Source: JANQMY01 sp965228775 (lineage in GTDB: Bacteria; Pseudomonadota; Alphaproteobacteria; JANQMY01). From it: a stretch of DNA of 64,000 nt. Below are positions 18,516 to 27,098 of this stretch, one piece after another; the first letter of the stretch is position 1; each line of letters begins with the position of its first letter. The stretch spans positions 1,116,001 to 1,180,000 of the forward strand of contig OZ245840.1 of the NCBI GenBank assembly GCA_965228775.1. The letters are read 5' to 3'. A model generated the notes under the pieces. It saw only the letters and a program-made list of their open reading frames with translations. It was not told the DNA's origin and made no database searches. The translations under genes and the position numbers were made by a program.

Positions 18516-19189
18516 CGGGCGCCCTCCGGCCCAACTTCCCTGCTGTTTATGTCCTGCGCCCGGATGACCAAGGCAATCGTTTGAGCATCTTGGCGAGAAT
18601 ACCCGATAAACACCGCAGCCGGTCCGGTACCGCTTCCAGCTATGAGCCCATTGATTGTTTGCGCCCGGCGCAAATCGAAATCGCTGACCCAGCTTTCATT
18701 ATCCTGCATTGTTCCAGATCGGGGGACAGAGATGAGCACGGAATTACGCACAGTGTGTCCAGACAGGATATCTCCGAGACGGGCGAGCGCACCCCGCGCA
18801 TCTGCTTTTATGGCAGCGGTGTTCCGGTAAAAGAGAAGATCTGCCTCTAGATCAATTCGCAGGTCCTTGCCATCGTTACCGAGCTGAAATTGGGCCTTGG
18901 CAAATGAAGCGGAAAGCTCACTTTTCGCGTCAGCGATAGATTTCTGTGCAGGTGTCAGGTCTACTTCTTGGCTAGAAGCGGCCTCTGTCCCAACTGACTT
19001 GTTTTGGAAGAGCGTCTCCTTCACGCTGGCGATCGCAGCAGACGATTTCGGCTTACTGATTTCCGACGCGTTCACCAGCACGATGAAGAAGCCAAATATC
19101 ACGAGGTACAATGACAAATAGACATTGGTTCGCGGATCCGTCACGCGGCCTCGAGTCACTGGTTGAATGTGGTCGTTCAATACGTCCAT
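18512..19189 (-). CDS. MotB/OmpA-like protein lacking the channel aspartate
   Basis: The 225 residues show one N-terminal helix (VYLSLYLVIFGFFIVLV, about 23-39) without any acidic residue in it, so it cannot carry protons the way MotB does. The C-terminal part (about 110-215) resembles an OmpA/MotB domain: LLFYRNTAAIKADARGALARLG, then DFDLRRAQTINGLI and VFIGYS. It lies in an operon with the second MotB-like gene, a MotE-like gene, fliM and fliL. It may pair with the second MotB-like protein as an unequal partner. Confidence 0.7.
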   Translation of the reverse strand: MDVLNDHIQPVTRGRVTDPRTNVYLSLYLVIFGFFIVLVNASEISKPKSSAAIASVKETLFQNKSVGTEAASSQEVDLTPAQKSIADAKSELSASFAKAQFQLGNDGKDLRIDLEADLLFYRNTAAIKADARGALARLGDILSGHTVRNSVLISVPRSGTMQDNESWVSDFDLRRAQTINGLIAGSGTGPAAVFIGYSRQDAQTIALVIRAQDINSREVGPEGAR

Positions 19190-19326
19190 GACGCGTTACG
19201 CGACACCGCCCCTTTCTGCTTCGCCCCCCAATGAAATTGATTGGCTTTGAGCACATCGGGGACACCATAAACTTAGGTTTTTGGCGTAAATGGCGGGTTA
19301 AGAACTTAGGAAGATTAACGATTGAT

Positions 19327-20061
19327 TCAGTTTACCGATGAATCGAAATCTTGGATCGCCGCAAGTTCTACGGTCAGCCGTTGTGCTGCATCCGCCTTCA
19401 TTTTTGCCAAGACCGCCGCGATCTTCTGTTCTTTCATGCGTTGCGCGACCGGAACCAAGACTTCCATATCGAGCGTATCAAAGATTCGAGCTGCGTCCTT
19501 GGCCTTCATGGTTTCGTAAACCTTAACGAGGCTCGCAATCTTCTTCTCATCTTCCTCTTCTTTTTGAACCAGAAGGGACTGAATCTTTGCCTCGATTTCC
19601 TTGAGCTCGGCGACACGCTTCTCGACGCGCTGTTCTGCAGCCACCAGCAGCTGCTCACGCATTTGAATTTCGCGCTCACGGGCTTCCAACTGGGTCCGCC
19701 GATCCCCTAGCTGTTGAAGCACCTCTATTTCAGAACGGCTGTAGAAAGACGAGTCACGACTATCTTCCCGTTGCGCCACTCTCTTTGGGGCCCCATGAGA
19801 TTTTTCCTTTCCATGAGCGTCGCCACTATGACCGGCATCTTCCGCATGATGCTCATTTGTCTCGTGATCCGCTTTGTGACTTTCGGACTTGTACGCTTCG
19901 TCTGCCGACGCCGTGTGAGTTCGCACCGGTTCTTCGGCAACGGCTGTGCCGATACCCGTCACAAAGGCGTTCATTCCGGTCCAAAGACTAATCGCCTTCA
20001 AACCAAACAGCATAACTGCCGAAAGCATCAATACCGGGAGAAGCCGTACACGTATCGACAT
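19327..20061 (-). CDS. MotE-like flagellar protein (MgtE N-terminal-like domain)
   Basis: The ATG at 20061 is chosen over a GTG 7 codons upstream because AGCAGGAG lies at ribosome-binding distance. A signal or anchor helix (about 5-25) is followed by a histidine/glutamate-rich segment (about 45-95), a long coiled coil (about 105-180), and a C-terminal segment YETMKAKDAARIFDTLDMEVLVPVAQRM. This last segment matches the MgtE_N-like domain of MotE, a periplasmic chaperone of the stator protein MotC in rhizobia. It lies between the DUF6468-like gene and the MotB-like pair. Confidence 0.75.
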   Translation of the reverse strand: MSIRVRLLPVLMLSAVMLFGLKAISLWTGMNAFVTGIGTAVAEEPVRTHTASADEAYKSESHKADHETNEHHAEDAGHSGDAHGKEKSHGAPKRVAQREDSRDSSFYSRSEIEVLQQLGDRRTQLEAREREIQMREQLLVAAEQRVEKRVAELKEIEAKIQSLLVQKEEEDEKKIASLVKVYETMKAKDAARIFDTLDMEVLVPVAQRMKEQKIAAVLAKMKADAAQRLTVELAAIQDFDSSVN

Positions 20062-20097
20062 CCTGTCTACTCCTGCTGTCACTGCGTGCGATCGCCC

Positions 20098-20532
20098 CTA
20101 TCGCACTTGCCGAAGGGCTTTCAGAAGCCCCGCTTCTACGGGGTTCGGTGTATTCTCACCGTCTTGTGGCCGTTCAGCCAGCCTTACACTTCTTTCCCCA
20201 GCGCTACCCCCTTTGATGCCCGTTGGCCGGTCCGCCAGGCGTTCCGCAATGCTGTTGCCTGACTGAACCATCAATGAAAGCTCATCCGCGAGGCCTTGTG
20301 CCTTGCCGATACGTTCTTCAAGGATACGGGCGGTATCTCCGGCATTGGCCTTTAAATCCAAGATCGTGGTCTGCGCCCGGCCGATGGAGGCATTTAGATC
20401 CTCTACGACTTTTTGCAGTTCCTCCCGTCCGGACCTTAGGGCCTGCAAACGACGATCAAGCACAAAGCAATAGCCGATCGTCATCACCAAGAGGATGGCG
20501 ACAATGCCCTCCAAAATCATACCAAATGGCAT
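20098..20532 (-). CDS. DUF6468-like membrane coiled-coil protein next to fliM
   Basis: The 144-residue protein has one N-terminal transmembrane helix (about 4-24), then a coiled coil with LRSGREELQKVVEDLNASI and LEERIGKAQGLADEL. This matches what I know of the DUF6468 family, which is repeatedly found beside fliM in alphaproteobacteria. The function is unknown; the neighbours fliM and the MotE-like gene suggest a motor-linked role. Confidence 0.7.
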   Translation of the reverse strand: MPFGMILEGIVAILLVMTIGYCFVLDRRLQALRSGREELQKVVEDLNASIGRAQTTILDLKANAGDTARILEERIGKAQGLADELSLMVQSGNSIAERLADRPTGIKGGSAGERSVRLAERPQDGENTPNPVEAGLLKALRQVR

Positions 20533-20544
20533 CTACAAAGCTCC

Positions 20545-21636
20545 CTAAAGCTCTTCGCTCACTTCACGCGAGATGCGCTCATCAACGCGCACCGCCACGT
20601 GAGATCCCAGCCTGCCCATACGCCCCTCCAGGAGAGGCACACCACCACAACGCAGCTGCACTGCGGATTCCGGTGCCGTGTTCAGGACGATGGTCTGCCC
20701 CACTTCCAAATTCATAACGTCATTGAGCGACATCACTTGCTCATCCAACACCGCATCGATCTGCAATTTGGTCGACCACAATTCGGTCGCAAGGTGGCCT
20801 TCCCAGATGCTGTCGCGGCCGAATTTCTCGCCCATAAACATCTGTATGAGGACTTTTCGGATAGGTTCGAGCGTCGCGTAAGGCAGCAGCAGTTCGATGC
20901 GGCCGCCTCTGTCCTCCATATCAATCCGCAGCTTGACGAGAATGGCAGCATTCGCCGGACGTGCAATGGCAGCAAATCGCGGATTTGTTTCAATACGCTC
21001 CAGTTTAAAATTAACCGGAGACAGTGGTTCGAAAGCGGCCTTCATATCTTGAAGGACAACTTCGATCATCCTGCGAACGAGCGTTCTTTCGATCGTCGTA
21101 TAAGGCCGGCCTTCGATGCGCATGGATGCCGTCCCGCGGCGGCCGCCCAACAACACATCGACGATCGAGTAAATCAGGTTGGATTCGACCGTGAACAAAC
21201 CGTAATTGTCCAGCTCTTCAGCGCGAAATACCGACAGGATGGCCGGTAACGGAATGGAGTTCAGATAATCGCCAAACCGGATGGCGGAGATGTTGTCCAA
21301 ACTGACTTCCACATTGTCCGACGTAAAATTCCTGAGCGATGTTGTCATCAACCGCACCAAACGGTCGAAGACGATTTCCAGCATCGGCAATCGTTCGTAG
21401 GACACCAATGCAGAATTGATGATGGCCCGAATACCACCACCTTGGCCGGCCACATCGTCGTCCATATCGAAGCCCAGAAGGCTGTCGATTTCGTCCTGAT
21501 TGAGGATGCGTTCTTCATCGCCATCGTCAGCGGCCATTGCCGCTTCCATGGACTCTGCGGCGGCGTCTTCACCCTCGGCCGCAACTTCCTCCGACGGTGT
21601 TTCCGCTTCTTCTTGTGGCGTTTCTTCTTCTGACAT
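20545..21636 (-). CDS. fliM: Flagellar motor switch protein FliM
   Basis: Cytoplasmic C-ring protein that binds CheY-P and sets rotation direction. An acidic N-terminal extension (about 1-40) is followed by ILNQDEIDSLLGFD, the site that in other FliM proteins lies near the CheY-binding end. The CheC-like middle domain contains SYERLPMLEIVFDRLVR, and the C-terminal SpoA domain has MSLNDVMNLEVGQTIVLN. The 363-residue length is slightly long because of the acidic tail. It follows fliL with a 17-base gap. Confidence 0.96.
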   Translation of the reverse strand: MSEEETPQEEAETPSEEVAAEGEDAAAESMEAAMAADDGDEERILNQDEIDSLLGFDMDDDVAGQGGGIRAIINSALVSYERLPMLEIVFDRLVRLMTTSLRNFTSDNVEVSLDNISAIRFGDYLNSIPLPAILSVFRAEELDNYGLFTVESNLIYSIVDVLLGGRRGTASMRIEGRPYTTIERTLVRRMIEVVLQDMKAAFEPLSPVNFKLERIETNPRFAAIARPANAAILVKLRIDMEDRGGRIELLLPYATLEPIRKVLIQMFMGEKFGRDSIWEGHLATELWSTKLQIDAVLDEQVMSLNDVMNLEVGQTIVLNTAPESAVQLRCGGVPLLEGRMGRLGSHVAVRVDERISREVSEEL

Positions 21637-21653
21637 AACTGCCGTTGCGCCCC

Positions 21654-22220
21654 TTACTGGACGATGATTTCCTTAAACAGAACGTCTTGAACCGCAACAT
21701 TCTGGAGTGAGAGATTGATGCGTTTCAAAAGTTCTTCCCGCATCCGATAGATACCGGCGGACCCGTTGAGGTCTTCCAGCCTGAGCTCACGCAAATAGAC
21801 CTGGAAGTTGTCGATGATGCGCGGCATTACCACTTCAACCTTATCGACCGCCGCTTGGTCCGACAGCTCAAGCGCAATTCTGAGTTTGAGGTATCGCGTT
21901 TCCCCGTCTTCGGCGCTCAAATTGACCAAAAGATCTGGCAAATCATAGAAGACCAGTTCGTGCTTCGGCTCAGCGTGTTCCCCATGCTCGCCATGTTCTT
22001 CGCCGTGGTCGCCTTCGGCATGTTCTTCTTTACCGCCGCCAAGGAAACCGAGGAAGTAGGCAGCCCCAAGACCAACCACAATCAGAACGACAGGCACACC
22101 AGCAAACAAAATCAGTTTGCTCATGCCGCCTTTCTTTTCTTCTTCCTGCCCTTCGCCTTCCGGCAGCTCTTCGTTTTCTTCCGCTTCTTGAGCTTGATCT
22201 TCCGCCACGATGAAATCCAA
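21654..22220 (-). CDS. fliL: Flagellar basal body-associated protein FliL
   Basis: Single-pass membrane protein that surrounds the stator and supports torque. A cytoplasmic acidic N-terminus (about 1-33) is followed by one helix (LILFAGVPVVLIVVGLGAAYFLGF, abridged to its core), a histidine/glutamate-rich linker, and the periplasmic FliL domain with FYDLPDLLVNLSA and the C-terminal QDVLFKEIIVQ. It is the first gene of the minus-strand motor operon. A one-mismatch CtrA box lies about 73 bases upstream. Confidence 0.93.
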   Translation of the reverse strand: MDFIVAEDQAQEAEENEELPEGEGQEEEKKGGMSKLILFAGVPVVLIVVGLGAAYFLGFLGGGKEEHAEGDHGEEHGEHGEHAEPKHELVFYDLPDLLVNLSAEDGETRYLKLRIALELSDQAAVDKVEVVMPRIIDNFQVYLRELRLEDLNGSAGIYRMREELLKRINLSLQNVAVQDVLFKEIIVQ

Positions 22221-22292
22221 CAGTTTACGGATGATTTACCAAAAGCACACACCGAGCCCGATGGATGCTTCGCTCAAATTAGACAGTGTGGG

Positions 22293-22307
22293 TTAATGTT
22301 TGGTTCA
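22293..22307. promoter_or_regulatory. Possible CtrA box upstream of fliL
   Basis: Reads TTAA-TGTTTGG-TTCA on the plus strand, one base from TTAA-N7-TTAA. It lies about 73 bases upstream of fliL. Caulobacter fliLM is a known CtrA target, which is family knowledge rather than evidence here. Confidence 0.35.
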
Positions 22308-22419
22308 AACATCTCACCGGTAATTAATGCCGGGCAAACACTTCCATTTCCGCGGCACCGCCGCCTTTGGCCACACCGCAAGCAATTGAGTTTCCTGACA
22401 TTTTTCATTTCGCCTGGCC

Positions 22420-22434
22420 TGGCACAGCTCTTGC
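22420..22434 (+). promoter_or_regulatory. Sigma-54 promoter of flgF operon
   Basis: Perfect TGGCAC-N5-TTGC with the -12 TTGC 42 bases before the flgF start. It is expected to drive flgF-flgG-flgA-flgH. Confidence 0.85.
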
Positions 22435-22476
22435 GCTCTGAGTTCCCGACTACGGCCAAGAAGGAAGCTGCACGAT

Positions 22477-23208
22477 ATGGAAAATGCCATTCTCGTCGCG
22501 ATGTCCCATCAGATTGCGAATAGACGCAGTCTCGACATCGTCGCAAACAACATCGCGAACATGAACACCACCGGCTTTAAGGCCGAAAATGTGCTGTTCG
22601 AACAGATCCTGCAGGAAGTGGGGTCCGGCAACGAAGTTGGCAACACGATTTCATTCGTTCAAGACAAGTCCGTGTACCGGAACTTTTCTGACGGCGCCCT
22701 GACGCAAACCGGCGGTGCAATTGATGTAGCTCTATCCGGGCCCGGATTCTTCGTTGTCGATACACCGCAAGGCCAACGCTACACCCGCAACGGTAACTTC
22801 CAATTGGGTGAAGATGGCAGCCTGGTCACGTCCGAAAAACACCCTGTTCTCGACATTAATGGCGAACCGATTGTCATAGGACCGGATGAAGCGAACATCG
22901 AAATTGCCAAAGACGGCAGCATCGAGACGTCATTTGGCCCCAAAGGGATGCTGAATGTTGTGACGTTCGACAACATAAACGACATGCGCAAAGTCGGCAG
23001 CAGCATGTATGAAACCGATCAAGAGCCCTTTCCGGCGGACAATGTGACCGTTCACCAGGGAATGATCGAAACTTCTAACGTCCAGCCGATCCTCGAAGTC
23101 ACCAGAATGATCGAATACTCCCGCGCCTATCAATCGGCAGCGAGTGTGATTTCCGATGCGGAAGATTTGCAGCGCCGTGCGGTCGATGAACTTTCCGGCA
23201 ACAGTTAA
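22477..23208 (+). CDS. flgF: Flagellar proximal rod protein FlgF
   Basis: Rod subunit. The 243 residues start MENAILVAMSHQIANRRSLDIVANNIANMNTTGFKAE, containing the axial NNIANMNTTGFK motif, and end with the paired motif EVTRMIEYSRAYQSAASVI. The length and the position just before flgG distinguish it from FlgG. It is the first gene after a sigma-54 promoter. Confidence 0.96.
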   Translation: MENAILVAMSHQIANRRSLDIVANNIANMNTTGFKAENVLFEQILQEVGSGNEVGNTISFVQDKSVYRNFSDGALTQTGGAIDVALSGPGFFVVDTPQGQRYTRNGNFQLGEDGSLVTSEKHPVLDINGEPIVIGPDEANIEIAKDGSIETSFGPKGMLNVVTFDNINDMRKVGSSMYETDQEPFPADNVTVHQGMIETSNVQPILEVTRMIEYSRAYQSAASVISDAEDLQRRAVDELSGNS

Positions 23209-23243
23209 CAGAATTTGAACAGCGTACCCAAGGAAACAGAGAC

Positions 23244-24029
23244 ATGAAATCACTAAGTATTGCAGCGACGGGCATGCTGGCTCAGCAGCTTAACGTTGAG
23301 GTTATTTCCAACAATATCGCGAACCTCAATACCACCGGCTTCAAACGTCAGCGCGCCGAGTTCCAAGATCTGATTTACGAGAACATCGAACGGGTCGGTA
23401 CCAGTTCGTCGGAGGCCGGCACGATCGTTCCGGCAGGCATTCAAGTCGGTACCGGTGTGAAGGCCGGATCCGTCTACCGCGTCACGGATCAAGGAAACTT
23501 GGTTTCCACCGAGAACGAACTCGATGTAGCGGTTCAAGGCCGTGGCTTCTTCCGCGTTCAACTGCCTAATGGGCAAGACGCCTACACCCGCGCGGGCTCA
23601 TTCGCCACAAGCCCAGATGGTCAACTCGTAACCTCCGAGGGTTATGTGGTGCAGCCGGCTATTACCATTCCGCAGGATGCAATAGACATTGCCATTAGCG
23701 CGACGGGCAGCGTGCAGGCGGTTATCTCCGGACAAGTGGCTCCGCAGACGGTCGGCCAGCTTCAACTATCTAATTTCTTCAATGAATCCGGTCTCGAATC
23801 CATCGGTGACAACCTTTTCCTCGAAAGCGCCGCATCCGGAACGGCGACGACAGGCGCCCCCGGCTCCACTGGATTTGGAACAATCCTTCAAGGGTTCCTC
23901 GAAACGTCCAATGTGGACCCGGTTTCAGAAATCACCGCACTGATCACAGCCCAACGGGCCTACGAAATGAACGCCCGGGTGATCAGCACATCTGACGAAA
24001 TGCTCCAAGCCACCGCAAATCTAAGGTAG
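23244..24029 (+). CDS. flgG: Flagellar distal rod protein FlgG
   Basis: Distal rod subunit. The 261 residues begin MKSLSIAATGMLAQQLNVEVISNNIANLNTTGFKRQRAEFQDL, characteristic of FlgG (core NNIANLNTTGFK), and end with EITALITAQRAYEMNARVI. The length is the standard for FlgG. It is followed 7 bases later by flgA. Confidence 0.97.
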   Translation: MKSLSIAATGMLAQQLNVEVISNNIANLNTTGFKRQRAEFQDLIYENIERVGTSSSEAGTIVPAGIQVGTGVKAGSVYRVTDQGNLVSTENELDVAVQGRGFFRVQLPNGQDAYTRAGSFATSPDGQLVTSEGYVVQPAITIPQDAIDIAISATGSVQAVISGQVAPQTVGQLQLSNFFNESGLESIGDNLFLESAASGTATTGAPGSTGFGTILQGFLETSNVDPVSEITALITAQRAYEMNARVISTSDEMLQATANLR

Positions 24030-24036
24030 GTGTAAA

Positions 24037-25011
24037 ATGAACAGACAGTTCAGAAAATTCACGATTGGCATTCTCACCGCCATAACAGCTTGCGGGTTAG
24101 CCCCACAAGCTTTGGCAGAGATTATGCTGAAGAAATCCATTGTCGTTCAGCAAGACTTCGTCACCTTCGGCGACCTTTTCGACGATGAGAGTTTCCTAGA
24201 TAACGAGGAAGCACGGCTGGTTCGTATCGCGCGGTCTCCGGCCCCCGGCAAGCTTTCCCAGCTGAGCCCTGGGCGCGTTCGTGCCGCAGCCGCAAAACAC
24301 GGTTTGCATTGGCGCAATGTGGAGCGCGTGCAACGGATTTCCGTAAAACGCGCAAGCGATACTATTTCATCGGATGAAATCAAAGCTGCGGTCGCCAAAG
24401 CGATCGAAGAGCGCGGTGTGTCTGGCAAAATTCAGGTAAAGCTTCCATCTCAAAGCGCCAAGCTTCATGTGGCCAAGGGATCTGCGCCAGAACTGGTCGT
24501 ACGTCTCGACGATTTCGATCCCGCCCGCAAATTCTTCCGGGGAGAACTTGCGGCCATCAATGAAGACGGCCAGGAAACAGTCCTCAGAATTTCCGGACGT
24601 GCCATCAGTGTCATGAGCATCCCAGTACTCAATCAATCTGTGCGTCCAGGCGACGTCATTTCCGACGGCGATATCGAATGGGTCGAGTACCCGTCGGACC
24701 GGGTGAGCGGCAATATGATCACCGATGCAACCCAACTGGTTGGCATGTCCCCGAAAAGGTCCTTGCGCACCTCTTTCCCCTTGCGCACCGGCGATGTGCG
24801 GCTGCCGATCGTTGCGCCAAAGGGGTCCGCTGTCACCGTCCTATTTGATCAGCCAGGCATCAGCCTGTCGATCAGTGGCCGTGCCATGGAAGATGGCGCC
24901 CGTGGTCAACTCATTCGTATTCAAAATCTAAGGTCCAATCGCATTGTCGAAGCGGAAGTGATCGGTCCCGGCAAAGTCCGGATTGCCGGAACCTCTTTTA
25001 GGCCGATCTAA
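24037..25011 (+). CDS. flgA: Flagellar P-ring assembly chaperone FlgA
   Basis: Periplasmic chaperone for P-ring assembly by FlgI. A signal peptide (about 1-27, ending LAPQALAE) is followed by a long N-terminal part and a C-terminal SAF-type domain (about 190-324) with VLNQSVRPGDVISDGDIEWVE and the closing VLFDQPGISLSISGRAM, RGQLIRIQNL. It is somewhat longer than enterobacterial FlgA (about 220), as is common in alphaproteobacteria. Confidence 0.92.
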   Translation: MNRQFRKFTIGILTAITACGLAPQALAEIMLKKSIVVQQDFVTFGDLFDDESFLDNEEARLVRIARSPAPGKLSQLSPGRVRAAAAKHGLHWRNVERVQRISVKRASDTISSDEIKAAVAKAIEERGVSGKIQVKLPSQSAKLHVAKGSAPELVVRLDDFDPARKFFRGELAAINEDGQETVLRISGRAISVMSIPVLNQSVRPGDVISDGDIEWVEYPSDRVSGNMITDATQLVGMSPKRSLRTSFPLRTGDVRLPIVAPKGSAVTVLFDQPGISLSISGRAMEDGARGQLIRIQNLRSNRIVEAEVIGPGKVRIAGTSFRPI

Positions 25012-25035
25012 TTCAACTCGTTAGAGGAAGAAGTC

Positions 25036-25800
25036 ATGCTTTTACTGAACAGAACTGCGAAACGCTTGCTTACCATCACCTCCGTCTGCGTCGCTCTCGG
25101 TGCCTGCAGTGCCGTGGACCGGGTCAAGAATATCGGCGAAGCGCCGGAACTTGCCCCAGTCGGGCAGCCGCCGGCCCCCAACCAAAATACATATGAACAA
25201 GTCCAACTGCCTATGCCCCGTGCGGAACGCGTCGTGTACGAACCAAATTCACTTTGGCGTTCCGGTGCCCGGCAGTTCTTCGAGGACCAGCGTGCCTCGA
25301 ATATTGGCGACATCCTGACGGTCAATATTGATATCAATGACGAGGGCTCCGTGAGCAACGCCACGGCCCGCAGCCGCAGCAGCGCCGAAGATTCTGACCT
25401 CACGAACTTTCTTGGGTTTGAAGGCAGCCTGGCGAGTGTATTGCCCGACAGCTACAGTCCATCCGCCGTCGTGAGCTTAGGATCGAATGGCACCAGTTCC
25501 GGTCAAGGCACGGTTGACCGTAGCGAGGAGATCCGCCTTTCCGTCGCCGCCATCGTGACGCAAGTCTTACCGAACGGCAATCTTGTGATCCAGGGCCGTC
25601 AGGAAGTACGTGTCAATTTCGAAGTGCGAGAGTTACTGATCACTGGCGTCGTGCGGCCAGAAGACATTACGGCCACAAACACGGTCGGCCACACCCAGAT
25701 TGCCGAAGCACGCATCTCATATGGTGGCCGTGGCCAGATTACGGATCTGCAGCAGCCGCGTTATGGCCAACAGCTTTACGATATCATCTTCCCATTCTAG
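25036..25800 (+). CDS. flgH: Flagellar L-ring lipoprotein FlgH
   Basis: Outer-membrane L-ring subunit. The lipobox LGACSAVD places the lipidated cysteine near residue 23. The body has the FlgH motifs LFEDQRASNIGDILTVNIDI (here beginning QFFEDQRA), and the closing ISYGGRGQITDLQQPRYGQQLYD. The 254-residue length is typical. It is the last gene of the flgF operon and is followed by a strong terminator. Confidence 0.96.
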   Translation: MLLLNRTAKRLLTITSVCVALGACSAVDRVKNIGEAPELAPVGQPPAPNQNTYEQVQLPMPRAERVVYEPNSLWRSGARQFFEDQRASNIGDILTVNIDINDEGSVSNATARSRSSAEDSDLTNFLGFEGSLASVLPDSYSPSAVVSLGSNGTSSGQGTVDRSEEIRLSVAAIVTQVLPNGNLVIQGRQEVRVNFEVRELLITGVVRPEDITATNTVGHTQIAEARISYGGRGQITDLQQPRYGQQLYDIIFPF

Positions 25801-25814
25801 AACTTTAGGCTCAC

Positions 25815-25844
25815 AAAAAAGCCGGGCCCAGGGCCCGGCTTTTT
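25815..25844. terminator. Bidirectional terminator between flgH and dksA
   Basis: AAAAAGCCGGGCCC-ag-GGGCCCGGCTTTTT forms a near-perfect hairpin flanked by A and T runs, so it can stop both the flgF operon and the convergent dksA. Confidence 0.9.
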
Positions 25845-25865
25845 ACTGTCCGCTATGGGACGAAA

Positions 25866-26282
25866 TCAGTCATCCCGATAAACACGTTCGCGCCGTTCGT
25901 GTTGCTCTTGCGCTTCGATCGACAATGTCGCGATCGGCCGCGCATCAAGCCGGCGCAACCCAATGGGTTCGCCCGTCTCTTCGCAATAGCCATATGTGCC
26001 GTCATCGATCCGGCGCAGAGCCGCATCAATTTTAGAAATCAATTTGCGCTGACGGTCCCGGGTACGCAGTTCAAGTGACCGTTCAGCTTCGGTCGAGGCG
26101 CGGTCCGCAAGGTCCGCATGCGCCACGGTTTCTTCTTGAAGATTCTGAATGGTTTCCCGGCTTTCCTGGAGGATATCTTCCTTCCAGTTGATAAGTTTCC
26201 GGCGGAAATATTCCTTCTGCCGGTCGTTCATGAACTTTTCTTTTTCGGATGGCCTGTAGTCATCCGCTAACTCAACTCCCAT
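25866..26282 (-). CDS. dksA: DksA-type RNA polymerase regulator without full zinc finger
   Basis: The coiled-coil half (about 20-95) and the C-terminal globular half (YGYCEETGEPIGLRRLDARP) identify DksA, a secondary-channel regulator that works with ppGpp on ribosomal and amino-acid promoters. Of the four zinc-binding cysteines of E. coli DksA only the first remains; the others are Thr, Ser and Ala. This is the usual alphaproteobacterial form and it should fold without zinc. The ATG used gives MGVELADDY; a methionine 17 codons in is an alternative. Confidence 0.93.
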   Translation of the reverse strand: MGVELADDYRPSEKEKFMNDRQKEYFRRKLINWKEDILQESRETIQNLQEETVAHADLADRASTEAERSLELRTRDRQRKLISKIDAALRRIDDGTYGYCEETGEPIGLRRLDARPIATLSIEAQEQHERRERVYRDD

Positions 26283-26426
26283 CCTTGTCGCTCCCTAAAA
26301 CGCAACACGCCAAGTCGGCGCGGAATATACCCATGGAACTGATCGCTTTCAACGCAACACAGCGAACTTTGATCAAATTTCAGAGATACATAGTAACGTT
26401 CTGATTCTATTCTATTTTTTGGAGTG

Positions 26427-26840
26427 CTAGTGACCGAGCTTGGCCAGTTCCACGCGGGCTCTCAGCTCTATTTCGTCGACGATTTGACTGAGTCCCGGAT
26501 CCACAAAACTGTCACGTCGTCCGCCGAGCAAGCGAACAAGCGCTGTCAGCCGGTGTTCTGGGATACGTCCGTTCAATAATCCGAGCCGAATTTCGTCCAA
26601 CAGATCGAGAACGTCTTTGCCCCGCTGCGCTGCATCGCGTTCCCCTTGGTTAGGGTCTGCAACTTCTTGGATTGTGAGGAGCGTATCGACGGCGGCAATC
26701 GGATTGGCACCACTGGTCGGTGCGGGCCCGCCTGTGCCTGACGCCGCGCTGGAGGTTTCAAATGTGCTGCCACCGGATTTGCGTTTTTCCGTCCGGCGAA
26801 GCGCCGATGCGCCAGCACTTGAAGGACCACTAATCTTCAA
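26427..26840 (-). CDS. fliX: Flagellar assembly regulator FliX
   Basis: In Caulobacter, FliX couples early basal-body assembly to activation of the sigma-54 regulator FlbD. The 137 residues have a low-complexity Ser/Gly/Ala N-terminus (about 1-45) and a conserved helical C-terminus with DVLDLLDEIRLGLLNGRIP and LRARVELAKLGH. It is divergent from flgI, the same arrangement as in Caulobacter. A perfect CtrA box lies 61 bases upstream. Confidence 0.9.
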   Translation of the reverse strand: MKISGPSSAGASALRRTEKRKSGGSTFETSSAASGTGGPAPTSGANPIAAVDTLLTIQEVADPNQGERDAAQRGKDVLDLLDEIRLGLLNGRIPEHRLTALVRLLGGRRDSFVDPGLSQIVDEIELRARVELAKLGH

Positions 26841-26900
26841 TGCCCAACTCCCCTCATCTCCTTTTATCGGAGGTTTACAGAGCAGAATGACGGGCGCGTC

Positions 26901-26915
26901 TTAATGCATGTTTAA
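26901..26915. promoter_or_regulatory. CtrA box upstream of fliX
   Basis: Perfect TTAA-TGCATGT-TTAA in the fliX-flgI spacer, 61 bases from the fliX start and nearly 190 from flgI. Confidence 0.6.
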
Positions 26916-27037
26916 GAAACAAGGAACCATCGGCAAATTTTGCCGCTGCGCTGTCCAGTTCTGCCGAGCAGACCGATGACCGACAAGACCCCATGAAAAT
27001 AACTATTCAAAAACAACACCTTAGAGGCAGAACAGAT

Positions 27038-27052
27038 TGGCACGAACTTCGC
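27038..27052 (+). promoter_or_regulatory. Sigma-54 promoter of flgI (one mismatch)
   Basis: TGGCAC-N5-TCGC, differing from the consensus only at the T of TTGC. It lies 46 bases before the flgI start. Confidence 0.6.
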
Positions 27053-27098
27053 TATGAAAGGAGCCTAGAGACAAACGCATAATGCGGAACCGCGAGAT

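Noticed and set aside
19327..20061. MotE-like gene considered as FliJ
   Set aside because: The C-terminal MgtE_N-like segment and the signal-anchor helix fit MotE and not the cytoplasmic FliJ.
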